The notes under the pieces were generated by a model. It made no database searches. It saw only the letters and a list, made by a program, of their open reading frames with translations, and was not told the origin of the DNA. The position numbers and the translations under genes were made by a program. 64,000 bases of DNA from Limnanthes douglasii subsp. nivea. Lineage: Eukaryota > Streptophyta > Magnoliopsida > Brassicales > Limnanthaceae. Below are positions 22,800 to 34,059 of this stretch, piece after piece; position 1 is the stretch's first letter, and each line of letters starts with the position of its first letter. Location: positions 248,145,305 to 248,209,304 of the forward strand of contig JAUPFV010000002.1 of NCBI GenBank assembly GCA_036936605.1. Direction: 5' to 3'.

Positions 22800-24420
22800 G
22801 ATGTGATCTATATTCATCTAATCCATCTGAACTATGACTTTAACAGAAAAGAACTTCATGTCTATATGTTTGGAAATAGACAAGTTCTTACTATTGTTAG
22901 TATATTACACTGTGGAATTTCGCAATCACAATTACTGGTTCGATGCCTTAAAGCACGCAACAAATTCTTCCACCATAGTGGACGATGTAATAAGTGTTTA
23001 CTTTACACTTTTCCACAATATTTCACCACAAACTAATAAGAATATGTTTTGTGGTGTGCTCTTTAGTGTGTCTACACATCCACCAAAAATTGAGTCGGAA
23101 TACCAAATGATCTTCAGTTTATCTGACATACCATATGTCAACATGTGCCCATTTGTTCCTTACGGATAATGGAGTACCTTTTTAACTGCTTTCCAATGAT
23201 CCATGCTTGGGTTACCAACATATCTTCCCAACATATTTCCAGCAAAGGCAATGTTCGGCCTAGTAAAAACTTGAGCATACATTAAACTCCCAATTGCCGA
23301 AGCAGGGAACGTTTCCATTCCCTCAATCTCAAGTTTTATCTTTGGACATTGACCCAAAATAAGTCTATCACCCTTTGCTATATGGGTACTTAGGATTTTG
23401 CAATCTACCAATTCGTAATGTTGTAACAAACTTTTAATGTATGTCTTTTGTGATAATCCAAGAATACCACGAGAATGATCCCGATGTATCTGGATTCCTA
23501 ACTCAAAATTGGCATTACCAAGATATTTCATATCAAAATTGTCTGATAGAAATCCTTTTGTAGTGTATGACAATTCCTTATTGTTCGATGCAAGCAATAT
23601 CTCATCCACATATAATATAAGAAATATGAAATTACTCCCACTATTCTTGTGATATACATAACCCTTAACCCAGTTGATCTCAAAGTCATAACTGATTATC
23701 ACCTCAAGAAATTGTGATTTCATTGACGAGAGGCGTGTTTAAGCCCATAGATGGATTTCTTAAGCCTGCAAACCAGATATTTTGAGTTACTTTCCACAAA
23801 GTGTTATAGTTGCACAATATATATCATTTCCTCAATATTACCATTAAGAAAAGCGGTCTTAACATCATAATTGAAGCTCAATGTCGAAATGTGCTACTAA
23901 TGCATTGATTGTTCTAAAGGAATCCTTCGTCGATACCGAAGCAAAGTATTATGTAAAATCAAACCCTTCACGCTGAGTATAACCTTTTGCTACAAGATGT
24001 GCTTTATGTATTTCCACATTACCCAGGAAAAAGCGTTTGGTTTTGTAACCCATTTACCACCAATTGTTTTCTTCCCTTAAAGTAATGAGGCATGATCCTA
24101 TACTTTATTGTCCTGCATTGATTTATACTCTTCTTTCATAGCGTCAATCCACTTCTGAGAGTCAGAGATTGCCATGGCCTAATTGTAAGATGATGGATCA
24201 TCTACAGTTCCAGTATATAACTTAGCATGCTTCTAAGGATATACTATAAATTCTAGTCCTTTAGTACTCTTCTTTTATCTCGTGGACCTTCTTAAGGGAA
24301 CTAATTTCGTCTTGTTTCACTTCTTAAGGAGGTAGAGTTTCATCATTATGAACGATGTCAATTTGATCCCTTGTGGAAGATTATCTTGAGATTCCTCTTG
24401 TTCTACCTGGACCATATCTG
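22800..24420 (-). pseudogene. Copia-2 reverse transcriptase / RNase H pseudogene
   Basis: The clearest frame is 23160-23723 (187 codons). It contains ILYVDEILLASNN, the catalytic box with the second Asp of YVDD changed to Glu, then FSM-equivalent FDMKYLGNANFELGIQI, GILGLSQKTYI, and the SAIGSLMYAQ...TRPNIAF block leading into RNase H. Upstream (23724-24100, frame-broken) I read WVTKPNAFSW, YDVKTAFLNGNIEE and VCRLKKSIYGLKHA. Downstream RNase H toward 22800 is decayed. Stops, frameshifts and the YVDE change all argue for inactivity. Confidence 0.8.
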
Positions 24421-24424
24421 TATC

Positions 24425-24987
24425 CTAGTTGAAACCTTCAAGTGGAGCATCAGACTTAATTTGAGGATTTCTTTGTTCTAATGAGACCGAAATGATTGGC
24501 TTACAACCTAATCTTTTGATACATGAGTATCCACATTGAAAACTCCATGAATCTCTATGGATTCTTCCTAAAAAAACATATGTTCCCTTATTCTTCCCCC
24601 CAAACTCAAACATCCTCTAGAAACTTGGTTGTTTATGTAAACAATTGTACTAGTGAGAGAATCATAAAACTTAAACCTTCTGGAATGTTTGGAATAACCT
24701 CTAAAGAAACGACTAACCTATTTTTGGTCCAGTTTCTTTTCTTGAGGTTTGTAAGGCCCCACCTCAGCTGGACAACCCCATACATGAAGACGCTTTAAAT
24801 TGGGACTACACTCATTCCAAAGCTTATATGGGGTCCTAGCAGTAGCCTTAGTAGGTACTCGGTTGAGTATATAAGTGGCACATTTGATGGATTCCCCCCA
24901 GAGAGATAATGGTAGAGATGAGTGACTTATCATAGTTCTAACCATATCTTTTAGCGTCTGGTTCCATCTTTCAGATAAACCATTCAT
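24425..24987 (-). pseudogene. Copia-2 integrase C-terminal half
   Basis: The frame opens at MNGLSERWNQTLKDMVR (catalytic Glu of SER/AER) and continues with LPLSLWGESIKCATYILNRVP, PYKLWNE and LKRLHVWGCPAE (24718-24987). After a frame change a second frame (24425-24613) carries FLGRIHRDSWSF, the region where integrase joins RT. The zinc finger and the first two catalytic Asp are missing because of the deletion near 25140-25215. Confidence 0.8.
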
Positions 24988-25140
24988 GCGGGGCGAACCC
25001 GATATTGTGTATTGAAGGACTATGCCACACTTCTTTAGGTATTTGACACATCATATCTGTCATAGTACTCACTACCACGGTTAGATCTAACGGTCTTAAT
25101 GCTTATAACGAGTTATTTTTTGCAACTTATGTCCTAAAAG

Positions 25141-25214
25141 ATTTGAACTTGTGTAGGGCCTCATGTTTTTCTTCTTGGTTGAACCTTGGCATTTGAACTT
25201 GTGTAGGGCCTCAT
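25141..25214. repeat. 24-bp direct repeat at an internal deletion junction
   Basis: ATTTGAACTTGTGTAGGGCC plus TCAT occurs at 25141-25164 and again at 25191-25214. It sits where Copia-2 gag is joined to the second half of integrase, so it looks like filler DNA made while a deletion was repaired. Confidence 0.75.
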
Positions 25215-25869
25215 ATTATCACATTAACCTCAGATATTGTGCCTTTAAGTTTTCCCTCCTCTTGTGCAGCGTGGGAAATCAACTCATTGATATTCCAATT
25301 TTCCCGCATGCAGTCATAGGTGGACTAGAAATACTTAAACTGATCGGGCAACGAATAAAATGTGAACTCCACTATACATTCCTCGGGAAGGTCTAAACCG
25401 ATTACCTTTAATTTTTGGCCAATCACGACATTCCCAGAATGTCCTCCCGGATTTTACATTTGCTAGTATACTTTTTGGTAGCTAACTCGATGAGCAGACG
25501 TTGCATCTCTACCTTCTCATTTTTGGCAAAGGCTTTCTCGACTTCCACGAGAAAGACCGAGGCAGTGGTAACACATTTAAGGACAGCCCCACGTAATGCT
25601 ACTGGTATGCCCTGTAACAAGAGCGTCATGCATAACTTATTTGACTTCTCTCACCTTTCACCGGCCTTAGTTTCCTCCGGTGTACTTTCCGGACTAAGGG
25701 GGGATAGTTTGGGAGTTGACACTGCATGCCCATAATCATGTACAAACAGAAACAGTAACACATATTTTTTCCACAATTGGAAGTTCGAACAATCCAACAT
25801 GGGTGGATAGTTCCCCAATAGATTGTAACTAGTCGACGCTATAATAAGAACAAACAACACAAAGCACAT
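25160..25869 (-). pseudogene. Copia-2 gag pseudogene
   Basis: Right to left, ANYNLLGNYPPML..NFQLWKKYV-type gag N-terminus occupies 25651-25869. The frame at 25423-25629 (VEVEKAFAKNEKVEMQRLLIEL) is the gag core, and 25210-25400 reads EECIVEFTFYSLPDQFK and WNINELISHAAQEEGKLKG. These are standard copia gag blocks. The zinc knuckle that should follow is gone at the deletion junction. Several frameshifts break the chain. Confidence 0.7.
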
Positions 25870-26034
25870 TTAGCATCTTGACATATAACTAAAAACATAT
25901 GCATGAAATTGTAAATACATGTAAAACATAAAATTCCATGATAATAGATATCGGAGGGAAAATCGTACTAACATGCAATTTTATGAGCTTGAGAAAAATA
26001 TCATGATCATTATTTTAATTTCATAACTACCAAC

Positions 26035-26370
26035 GAGACCTTCCGGAGGGCCGATGTCAATTACTTAAATTAAAATAACCAAAATGTGATTTACTTAAGT
26101 ACCAATGAAACCTTCCGGAGGGCCGATTTCACCTACTTAAAATCGAAAAATTACAAGGATGAAATTAATTTATCCGAAGTACCAATGAAACCTTCTTGAG
26201 GGCCGATTTCATCTACTTCAAATTAAAATCAACACAATGACCATTTTCAGTGATTTTCTCCCGTTCATGATTTATTTAAACCTAAACGTGAACCTTCCGG
26301 AGGACTGGTAATAGTTGAATTTAAATTAATCCATGAACCTTTCGAAGCCTTAACCTTCCGGAGGGCCGCC
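26035..26370. repeat. Leader tandem repeats with CCTTCCGGAGGGCCG core
   Basis: Five spaced units share ACCTTCCGGAGGGCCG (near 26038, 26110, 26191 as a CTTCTTGAGGGCCG variant, 26290 and 26350). They are separated by 70-100 bp of AT-rich sequence, the first three with TTACTTAAATT-like spacers. They lie in the untranslated leader between the 5' LTR and gag of Copia-2. Confidence 0.8.
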
Positions 26371-26573
26371 TACCAGTCTACGAAACCTTAGTCATGCATC
26401 ATCATTTAATCATTCAAGCACATACAATTTAATTCAAAAATAAACATTCAAAAATTAGTATGACAAACGAGTCATATTTGTGAAATAATTAATTCAATTA
26501 TATTAAATTAACAACATAATTAATTTAAAAGAAAAAAACTAATTTCTATTTTTTTTTAGAATTTTTTTTCCTC

Positions 26574-26660
26574 CCGACCTGCTGCAGGTTTTGGGCGTTC
26601 GCCCAGCCTGCATCATTACTGCAAGTTCTGGCATCCGCCCAGCCCGTAGTAGCGCTATTC
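26574..26660. repeat. GC-rich hairpins in Copia-2 leader
   Basis: TGGGCGTTCGCCCA at 26591-26604 is a perfect palindromic hairpin, flanked by CTGCAGG and CCTGCA arms. A second weaker one (CTGGCATCCGCCCAG) follows. The position in the leader suggests an RNA structure. Confidence 0.65.
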
Positions 26661-27186
26661 TCACTCGTTTTATGCTAAGCGAGTAGCATCCCATTGATAT
26701 CATCGCGATAATAGTGGGTTTGTGAATCCTCGCAAGTCATAACGTTCACCACAGTTTCAACATTTCAATGGCCATGATCAACACCGTTGGCCAGATTTCG
26801 ATCAGCGTCAACATCAGGGGTTAAGCCTTCGATGAACCATTGTCCCAATAGTTTTGATTTTATTCATTATATTATGGTTGATTTTATGCTAATTTCGGGA
26901 GAAGAAAATCCAGAAATCAATCAACCATAAATTAAACCCAAAAAATCCACAAACTATCAAAATTACAATTTACTCATATAAACATGAAAAAACAAATATA
27001 AATTCTTTTCAATACGATTAAATCACATAACATGCTTTTCATACAATCCCTAAATCCATGCCCTAACCAGCTCAATTAGCACATAATCCCAATGACATGG
27101 ATTCTTTACGATAAAGAAAAACATGCATCTTTATCTATCAATTCACAATTCGATTATTCTAATGAATCCAAAAAAGGGTTAACCTG

Positions 27187-27200
27187 ACTCTCATACTAAA
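27187..27200 (-). other. Copia-2 primer-binding site, degenerate
   Basis: The minus strand reads TAGTATGAGAGTCAG directly inside the 5' LTR, close to the TGGTATCAGAGC complement of initiator tRNA-Met. The outer plus-strand TG of the LTR begins at 27201. Confidence 0.6.
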
Positions 27201-27846
27201 TGTTATATATTATTCGAAATCGCATCAAATAATATATAACAAATCGCGGAATTTTTAACAGAAACCCTTTTGAGGATTCACCTAATGAATAAACAGAAAA
27301 CCAAAAACACTTACGGGTTTGTGTGCTGCTTTCCATCTAGTATTCTCTTTTGTTCCTTTTTGCTCTTTAGTACAGTATATTACCTTAAGCAAACCTGCAT
27401 AACGAGTTAGTAGAAGAGAAAAAATTTATGTATTGAAGGAAGCGACCGTCTGTTTGATTAGACTTTAGGACGATGAAATTCCTAAACCTAGCACATTACT
27501 TATAGTCTTTACAATGTGAAGCCCAACATTGTAAATTTCATCCTTTATTACTTCCTTATGTCCGGGACCAAGCCGAAAAATTGATAATTCAATTTATATA
27601 TTTGATTTATTAATCTAGGCTTAAGTGCTGAGATTTGGACCCTCTGCATTACAGTGTCCAAATTCAACCCGATTACCACATTTGAGTCCATAATGTTTTT
27701 TCAATAATACATCCATTTTAGTTAATTAATAATTAACTCGATTACTTTTAATTTGGATTTTCTTAAAACAATAACCGAATATATTTATCTACATGTGTCG
27801 GTTCAAATTATTGTTGGTCCAAAATATATTAAATAAATATACTACA
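27201..27846 (-). repeat. Copia-2 5' LTR
   Basis: 646 bp, from TGTTATATATTATTCG to AATATACTACA on the plus strand, and aligned throughout with 21687-22338. Confidence 0.85.
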
Positions 27847-28100
27847 ACAAATTTATGATCCATAATTTTCGCAATTCTTTAGCTAATCCATTTGCAATTT
27901 CCCCACTAAAATTAATCGTGGAATAAGCTAAAAAGCAAAAGATTTTATTGTGCGACTGCTTTTCATAATCAATTTGCCCAATTAAATAATCTTTCTAAAG
28001 AGACTTTAACGCAAATTAAGAAGTCTCAGTGCCAACGATACTATTTACAATCTTTTGCTATATAGTAAAGACTCTTGTTACCACTCTCAACAAAAACAAA
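27847..28100. other. Short spacer with TATA-like box
   Basis: No gene. TATATAG near 28059-28065 lies about 40 bp before the ATG at 28101 and could be a TATA box for that small ORF. Confidence 0.35.
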
Positions 28101-28301
28101 ATGTGGAGTTTCTTGGAGAACATTTGGAATATACTATCGAGTTGCAAAGGAAGAAGCAGCGGACTCGGGATGAAGATGATGAAAGCTCCTGGGAGAGTAA
28201 ACGTGAATATTCCAAGAAATACTTTTGAAGTTGATCCAAAAGGCTATTTTCGTGGTTTGCGAGGAGACGTATCAGGAACTCGAGCTTATCAACTGGTTTA
28301 A
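28101..28301 (+). CDS. Hypothetical small basic protein (66 aa)
   Basis: I chose the ATG at 28101 rather than the in-frame one at 28029. The extension is hydrophobic, low-complexity and spans the TATA-like box, while AACAAAAACAAAATGTGG is a good plant start context. The protein (MWSFLENIWNILSSCKG...) has a short amphipathic N-terminus, a Gly/Met/Lys-rich middle and a well-mixed soluble C-terminus (NVNIPRNTFEVDPKGYF then GLRGDVSG). It ends just before a 41-bp tandem duplication. It does not resemble the neighbouring retroelements, and no family is recognised. It may be a genuine small plant gene or a gene fragment. Confidence 0.4.
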   Translation: MWSFLENIWNILSSCKGRSSGLGMKMMKAPGRVNVNIPRNTFEVDPKGYFRGLRGDVSGTRAYQLV

Positions 28302-28316
28302 TTAGCCGATTTTTAT

Positions 28317-28397
28317 TTTTATCTCTGAGTTGGTGTTTGTTATTTGTGTCTCTTTAATTTTATCTCTGAGTTGGTGTTTGTTATTTGTGTCACTGTT
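28317..28397. repeat. 41-bp tandem duplication
   Basis: TTTATCTCTGAGTTGGTGTT and the following TGTTATTTGTGTC occur at about 28318 and again 41 bp later, nearly identical, just 3' of the small ORF. Confidence 0.85.
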
Positions 28398-28399
28398 TG

Positions 28400-29200
28400 T
28401 GTTTTGGAATCATTTTCGAAGCTGTATAATTATTAAACATTCCGGTAGTCCTTGCTATTCACGTATCAATGGTTCGAATCAGTATAAATTGATGCGACTT
28501 AGTTATAAAATAGATTGACAACCTTTATGGTTTAGGATATAAATTTGGGAGGTATAGTTCAGCAACATTTTCAGATAATTACATCAACAAATACATAAAC
28601 AATATTTGTGAGGTTGTTTTGTTATTATCTATTGGATATTTTTGTATTTAAAATACATATTGTTTTTATGTTTTAAAAAAGAATTCAAATTTATTCTATT
28701 GTTAAATATATTAGTTATATTTATCTATTTGAATGTAGTGCACGTTGTCCTTTAAAAAAAAGTATTTGATTCGTAAAACTACTGACCAATTGAAATGGGT
28801 ATTTAATAATATAAAAATTTACGAAAGTAAATAAATTTAGGTGAAATATTAAATATTAAATTTGAAAGTCCATAATTTTTTTGACATAAACGATCATATT
28901 ATATTTTCAAAACTAGAATTAAAATGTTGCATGAAATATACGGACGATTTTTCAGATTTTGATATTTGAATCGAATGTATTAAGAAAAAACATACTAAGA
29001 TGAATATATTAGATGCATATACAATAAAAAACGGACTTGATACATATAAACATTAGCATACCGTTCACTACAATATCATAAAACGGCTAGTTGCATTTTG
29101 TATTGTTAATTGATGATTTTTTATGATATGGTTATCTATATCTAATTCGTGAAAAATCAGAGTTCATCTACAAATTCAAAATCGTTAAGACCGATACTGA
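28400..29200. other. AT-rich stretch, nothing recognised
   Basis: No supported ORF, repeat or RNA. It could include the decayed 5' part of Copia-3. Confidence 0.4.
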
Positions 29201-31530
29201 AAATAACTGGGTAGAGACCTCGAGTGCGTCACGAGAGATATGATGGTTCAGGTGAACAACGCCATAGACCATTTGCAAAGTTTCTAGAGAAGTGTGAAAT
29301 AGTTCATTCATATATGATGTCGGGTTTGCCTAGCATGAATGACGTATCTAAGAGATGAAGTCGTATACTAAAGAATATGTAAAAAAGTATGACTTCGTAT
29401 TCAACTTTACCTATATCGGTCCGGAGAGAAACAATAAAATGTATGTCTTATTCTCTCACTAGAGATCCAACGAAAGCAGTTATTGAACAACTATATGAAC
29501 TTTGGACCGGAAAATAATCTAGTTTAAATCACTTACATGTTTGGCGATTTCCAACCTGAAGCAGAGCCTTATACGCTAAATAAAAATAAATTAGAATCCA
29601 TAACAAAAAGTAGATATTTTATTTGTATATCAAGATCTTACTAGAGGTTTTAAGTTTTATGATTCTTCCAACAAGAACATTTTTTAGACATGTACAATAA
29701 AATTCTTTAGGGATATTGAGTTTGGAAGGAAAAATTATGTAACGAAAAGTCATTTTGAGGAAGAGTAATTAAAGATTCGTGAAGATGCTAACAATGATAC
29801 TCAAGCATCTCACAATTTGGTTATTAGACCAATAATACTATAAGTGTTAGAACATATAGATACCCAAGGAGAGGTTTGTCTTCACTTATGTATATTGTCT
29901 AGGTTGGACTGATGAAGTGGTTATAATGGACCAAAAAATGTTGTTCAAGAAGAACAAATTCTACCTTTACAAGAAATAAAAACTTAACAAATTATGCATC
30001 TACGAATATCTATTAGAGAAATGAAAAGTATTATATCTTCAAATTTGATTGTGTATCTTAAAAAACATGAGGAATTTTATGGTCTAATAGAAAATTATCC
30101 CTTACGTTTCTATAAATCCATGAAAAGTTTTATTTATCAACTGTTGATTAACGCAATGAACAAAGCGTATAAATTAATACAAAATAACCCGATGTCGGAG
30201 CTTGTCCTATTGCATAAAAGGAATAAATTGATTGGTTGTAAATAGATTTTTAAAACCAAACATAATTTAAAGGAAATGTAGAAAAACATAAAGTGAGACT
30301 TGTAACAAACGGTTTTACTTAACGTGAAGCGATTGACATTAAAGAAATCTTCTCTCTAGTATTTTCAGAGAATTGGTTCGAATAATTATGGCACTAGTTG
30401 CACATTCCGACATTGAGCTTCACCATCGGTATAAAGACCACTGTTCTTAATGGAGAAAATGATAAAATGATTTATATAGTGTATCCTGAAAAATTTATCT
30501 TCGGTGATTCAAATTCAATTGTATGGAAACTGGAAAAGAAAAATATTTATGGTCTTAAACAAACATCTCACCGATAGTACCACAAACGTTTTCAAGTTAT
30601 TACACCATTTAGTTTCGAGATAAAATTCAGTAAAGGTTGTGTATATCAAAATTTCCACAGAAGGAAAATTATATATATGGTATTTTATATAGATGTCATA
30701 ACACTAACCACAAACAGTAAGGATTTGTTTCATGCTACAAACAAATTGTTTTAGACAAATCCGATACGAAATATATTGGTGATGTATCTTTCATGCTACA
30801 GAGAACCCTTTATTCCAAAAAAAAGTTCAATCTCAAGAATTGTGTGAAGACAAAACTAGAGACGGAGGAAATGCACAATATTATGTATGCTTTGGTTGAT
30901 AGAAGCCTTATTTAAGTTCAGCTTTGTGTGATATCGAATATTATATGTGTTTTAGATGTATGAAAGCGATATGTAAGTGACTTAGAAATAGAACATTGGA
31001 AAGAAACCAAAATAGATATCATTTATTTGCAATCATAAATCATCATAGATTGACGTATAAGAAGTCGGATAAATTGGAGATATAGAGTATTTCAACGTGG
31101 AGTTTCTTGAGTGAGGATATTTGTTATTCAACTTCGGGCATCATATTCATTTTAACGGGAGTTGTAGATAAAATTTTAAAATAAAAACTCATTGTATCTT
31201 TTATTATGGTAGCATAATTTATTATATGTTTCGAGACATCCAACTATACATTTTAGCTACGGAATTTTGTCACGATACTGCGAATTATGTATTATAACAA
31301 CCATTCAGTTGTTCAATATTCAAGCAGTCACATTAGCTTGATTAAGTCTAAGCATGTAACTATCAAGTTCTTGTATATTAAAAATAGAGTTTAGAGTCAT
31401 CAAATCAGTGTAGAGCATAATGGGATAAATTATATGTTAATGCACTCTCGAACTAAGGTCTTCATGCATAAAGCTTATATCGAACATATCATTAATATGT
31501 GTGTTGTTTAGAGGAATATTAATTTCAATG
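29200..31530 (+). pseudogene. Copia-3: plus-strand copia pol ruin (integrase to RNase H)
   Basis: Translation in shifting frames gives an ordered copia pol. The integrase end is FLEKCEIVHSYMMSGLPSMN (about 29275-29340), then YELWTGK (about 29490-29515) and HLHVWRFPT. The link region has KFFRDIEFGRKNYV (about 29690-29740). RT remnants follow (NKLIGCK near 30225, the expected GCKWIFKTK point; EIFSLVFSENW-like near 30340; YGLKQTS near 30550). RNase H remnants run to about 31400 (SGIIFILTG, HNSVVQYSSS region, KSKHVTIKFLYIKN). Dozens of stops; the longest open piece is 29994-30245. No LTRs recognised; no gag or protease seen. Confidence 0.65.
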
Positions 31531-32040
31531 GGATTTTGTATTAAGTTATAATATATCTTTGTATTTTAATATTGTACATTTAAAGTTCATTAATACAAAC
31601 ATAGATATAAGTATAGTGTGATCTAGTTTTTCAGTGACTTCTTGTATTCTATTTTAAGTATATCTCCATTTAAGTAGGATCAATTAATAATATATATGAT
31701 ACTACATGTTATCCTTATTATATGTAACATGATATATCTATATATTTGATTATAGTGATTATTGATGCCTCCTTTTGCGGTTTTTGAAGGAACAGAGATG
31801 AATTTTTATCATATATTGTTCATGCTCATGTACGGGATTGTTAATGTTATCAATTTGATGATAGAAATTAAAAACATTATTTGGTGGATGCACCTTGTAA
31901 TATCATATGATGATCCAAGTGAGATACTGTTTGAAAGTTCTACGTTAACATAGATCGTCACATGCTTCATTGATGCATTTCACTATTATGAATATTAGTC
32001 AAATAAAATTAATTGAATATTAAGTAACAACTAGTAGATT
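31531..32040. other. AT-rich spacer
   Basis: Contains an unremarkable ORF at 31762-31953 (63 codons) with no recognised domain. Possibly the decayed 3' LTR area of Copia-3, but no partner LTR is visible. Confidence 0.35.
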
Positions 32041-32044
32041 AAAT

Positions 32045-32235
32045 TTATATCATATGTTGCGCCTCTACCTATTTGGAAAAGTAATCTACTCCTACAAGTA
32101 AGAATTTTATTCCTCTATGACCCTTTGGAAGGGGTCCTACGAATGTCAACGCCATATATATCAAAAGGATGGTTTCATATATTTTTACTAGTTTCCGCTG
32201 GCACTATTCATGATTTATCCGTTTGAGCTCTTTTC
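32045..32235 (-). pseudogene. Ty3/gypsy integrase scrap
   Basis: On the minus strand a short stretch reads PWPFDIYGVDIRR, then SKGxRGIKFLLVGVDYF-like sequence. This is the start of the gypsy integrase core, with the first catalytic Asp in the GVDI word and LVGVDYF the usual following beta-strand. Only about 60 codons remain. Confidence 0.55.
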
Positions 32236-32393
32236 GGATGAAGGAACCAATGAAATGTAAAAATTGTGGGACATTGGGATACCCACTATTATTGTATATA
32301 TTAGTAATAAGTACACCAAAATCCCAACGATAAAAACCGAGGTAGGAACCTACATATTTGGGGTTCAAACCTAGTTGTAAGGAGGTTTTATAT

Positions 32394-33010
32394 ATTTCTG
32401 CAATATTTTATTATACATTTTTTATATGTTATTTTATCTTTTTATCAATTAAAATTTATGTATTTTTGGAATATTTTATTATATATATTTTTTGACAGAA
32501 CAAAAACAAGACTTAAAAGAGGATGTTTTATATATTTTTGGAACATTTTATTATATCATTTTTATATACGTTATTTCATCTTTTTGTCATTTAAAATTTA
32601 ACATTTTATTATATTTCTTTCGATAGAGCAAGACTTAAAAGAGGATGTTTTATATATTTTTGGAACATTTTATTATATCATTTTTTATACGTATTTTATT
32701 ATACAATTTTTTTATATGTTATTTTATCCTTTTATCAATTAAAATTTATATATTTTTGGAACATTTTATTATATTTCTTTTGACAGAAGAAGAACAAGAT
32801 TTAAAAGTGGATGTTTTATATATTTTTGGAACATTTTATTATATTATTTTTATATACGTTATTTCATCCTTTTGTCATTTAAAATTTAACATTTTATTAT
32901 ATTTCTTTCGATAGAGCAAGATTTAAAAGAGAATGTTTTATATATTTTCGGAACATTTTATTATATCATTTTTTTATACGTTATTTTATCTTTTGTCAAT
33001 TAAAATTTAT
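32394..33010. repeat. AT-rich tandem array with alternating 121- and 166-bp units
   Basis: The anchor AAGACTTAAAAGAGGATGTT (or close variant) occurs at about 32508, 32629, 32795 and 32917. Spacing is 121, 166 and 122 bp, so the pattern repeats every 288 bp as a two-unit higher-order repeat. Each anchor is followed by TTATATATTTTTGGAACATT and a TTATTATAT stretch. ORFs across it are repeat artefacts. Confidence 0.85.
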
Positions 33011-33983
33011 TTAGGAATATTTATAATCGTACGTAGAGATTTTTTCACAATATATTTCTATTTATTTTTTATATAAATATTTTTTGGTATTTTTTTGGTA
33101 TTAGTTATATTAGTGGCTATTTTTATAATTTTCTCTCTTATTTATTTAAGTCTAGCTCTATGTGAGTAATGTTTATTGAAAAACATATAAATTTGTTCTT
33201 TCCTTTTCTAAAGAAATTTATTTTTATATATTTCGAAACATTTTCATTAATAGTTTTAAAACATAAATCGTGTATATGATGATATGAAGGGTATAAAGAA
33301 AAAAATATTAATCATGATATTTTTTTACGGTGAAAAATTTGAGATGTTGAGATGATTATTAATATCTCCAGAAAATACAAATTGTTTATATCGCAATCCT
33401 TAAGAAAAAAAATCACAACCTAAGTTGGAGTTGCAGCAAACTAGAGACATAATGGATGGAAGTATGTAGGAATAAAACATATTGATATATAATCTAAAGT
33501 TTTGAGTTTTCATTTATGTTAAGTGAATGAAACATATTGAATTGAATTGAGGCCGTCTTTGTAATTTACCAAATGGTTTTTGAAAACGCTAATTTTCTCT
33601 TTTCTAAAGAAACCATATACTAAGTTTTAAATTGCTATGATTTGATGTTTTTACATCCGCATGAGACTATAATTTTATTGGGTTTTGAAGGCCAATAATT
33701 AAAGTGACAGACTAAAGAGATCATCGATCTAGATCAACAACAATCTGAAGGATATCCACACTATAAATATTTGATACTGTCTATATTGTTATTTGTCGGA
33801 TCATTAAAGTATACTTTGATTACATTTAAATAATTGGACATAACAACATACTGTCGTATATATTGAAGTGTACCACCTAATTGTGCATTTTACAGATAAC
33901 CCGAACTTGTCTTATCATTTCAGATTATAGCTAATAATAAATTGAAAAAGCATGTCAGGACACCATAAGAATCAAATCCTGGC
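33011..33983. other. Spacer, nothing recognised
   Basis: AT-rich, no supported ORF. It may be intron or upstream sequence of the SUVH-like gene fragment that follows, which I cannot demonstrate. Confidence 0.35.
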
Positions 33984-34059
33984 TACGCGAGTGCCTGGGA
34001 AGATGATAGAATATATTCTAGTACGCGAGTGCCTGGGAAGATGATAGAATATATTCTAG
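33984..34059. repeat. Perfect 38-bp tandem duplication
   Basis: TACGCGAGTGCCTGGGAAGA and the following 18 bp occur at 33984-34021 and again at 34022-34059 with no difference, indicating a recent event. Confidence 0.95.

Larger units (their letters stand above)
21687..27846 (-). mobile_element. Copia-2: minus-strand Ty1/copia element with both LTRs
   Basis: LTRs at 21687-22338 and 27201-27846 enclose, right to left, primer site, leader with tandem repeats, gag, integrase and RT/RNase H. The polypurine tract lies at 22341-22354 (minus strand CCAAGTGGGAGATT). Length is about 6.2 kb. The LTRs differ at many positions (perhaps one in eight by eye), so the insertion is old. Protease and the first half of integrase are deleted at about 25140-25215. 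No convincing 5-bp target duplication remains. Confidence 0.85.

Noticed and set aside
26035..26370. Possible CRISPR-like array (regular short repeats with spacers)
   Set aside because: Only five imperfect repeats in the leader of a plant retroelement; composition and context are eukaryotic.
21687..27846. 5-bp target duplication for Copia-2
   Set aside because: AATTT on the left and ACAAA on the right do not match; no convincing pair was found.
28461..28500. tRNA-like GGTTCGAATC
   Set aside because: Resembles a T-arm but no matching acceptor, D-arm or anticodon arm could be folded around it.
32645..32914. 89-codon Phe/Ile-rich ORF
   Set aside because: It lies wholly in the tandem array and repeats with it.
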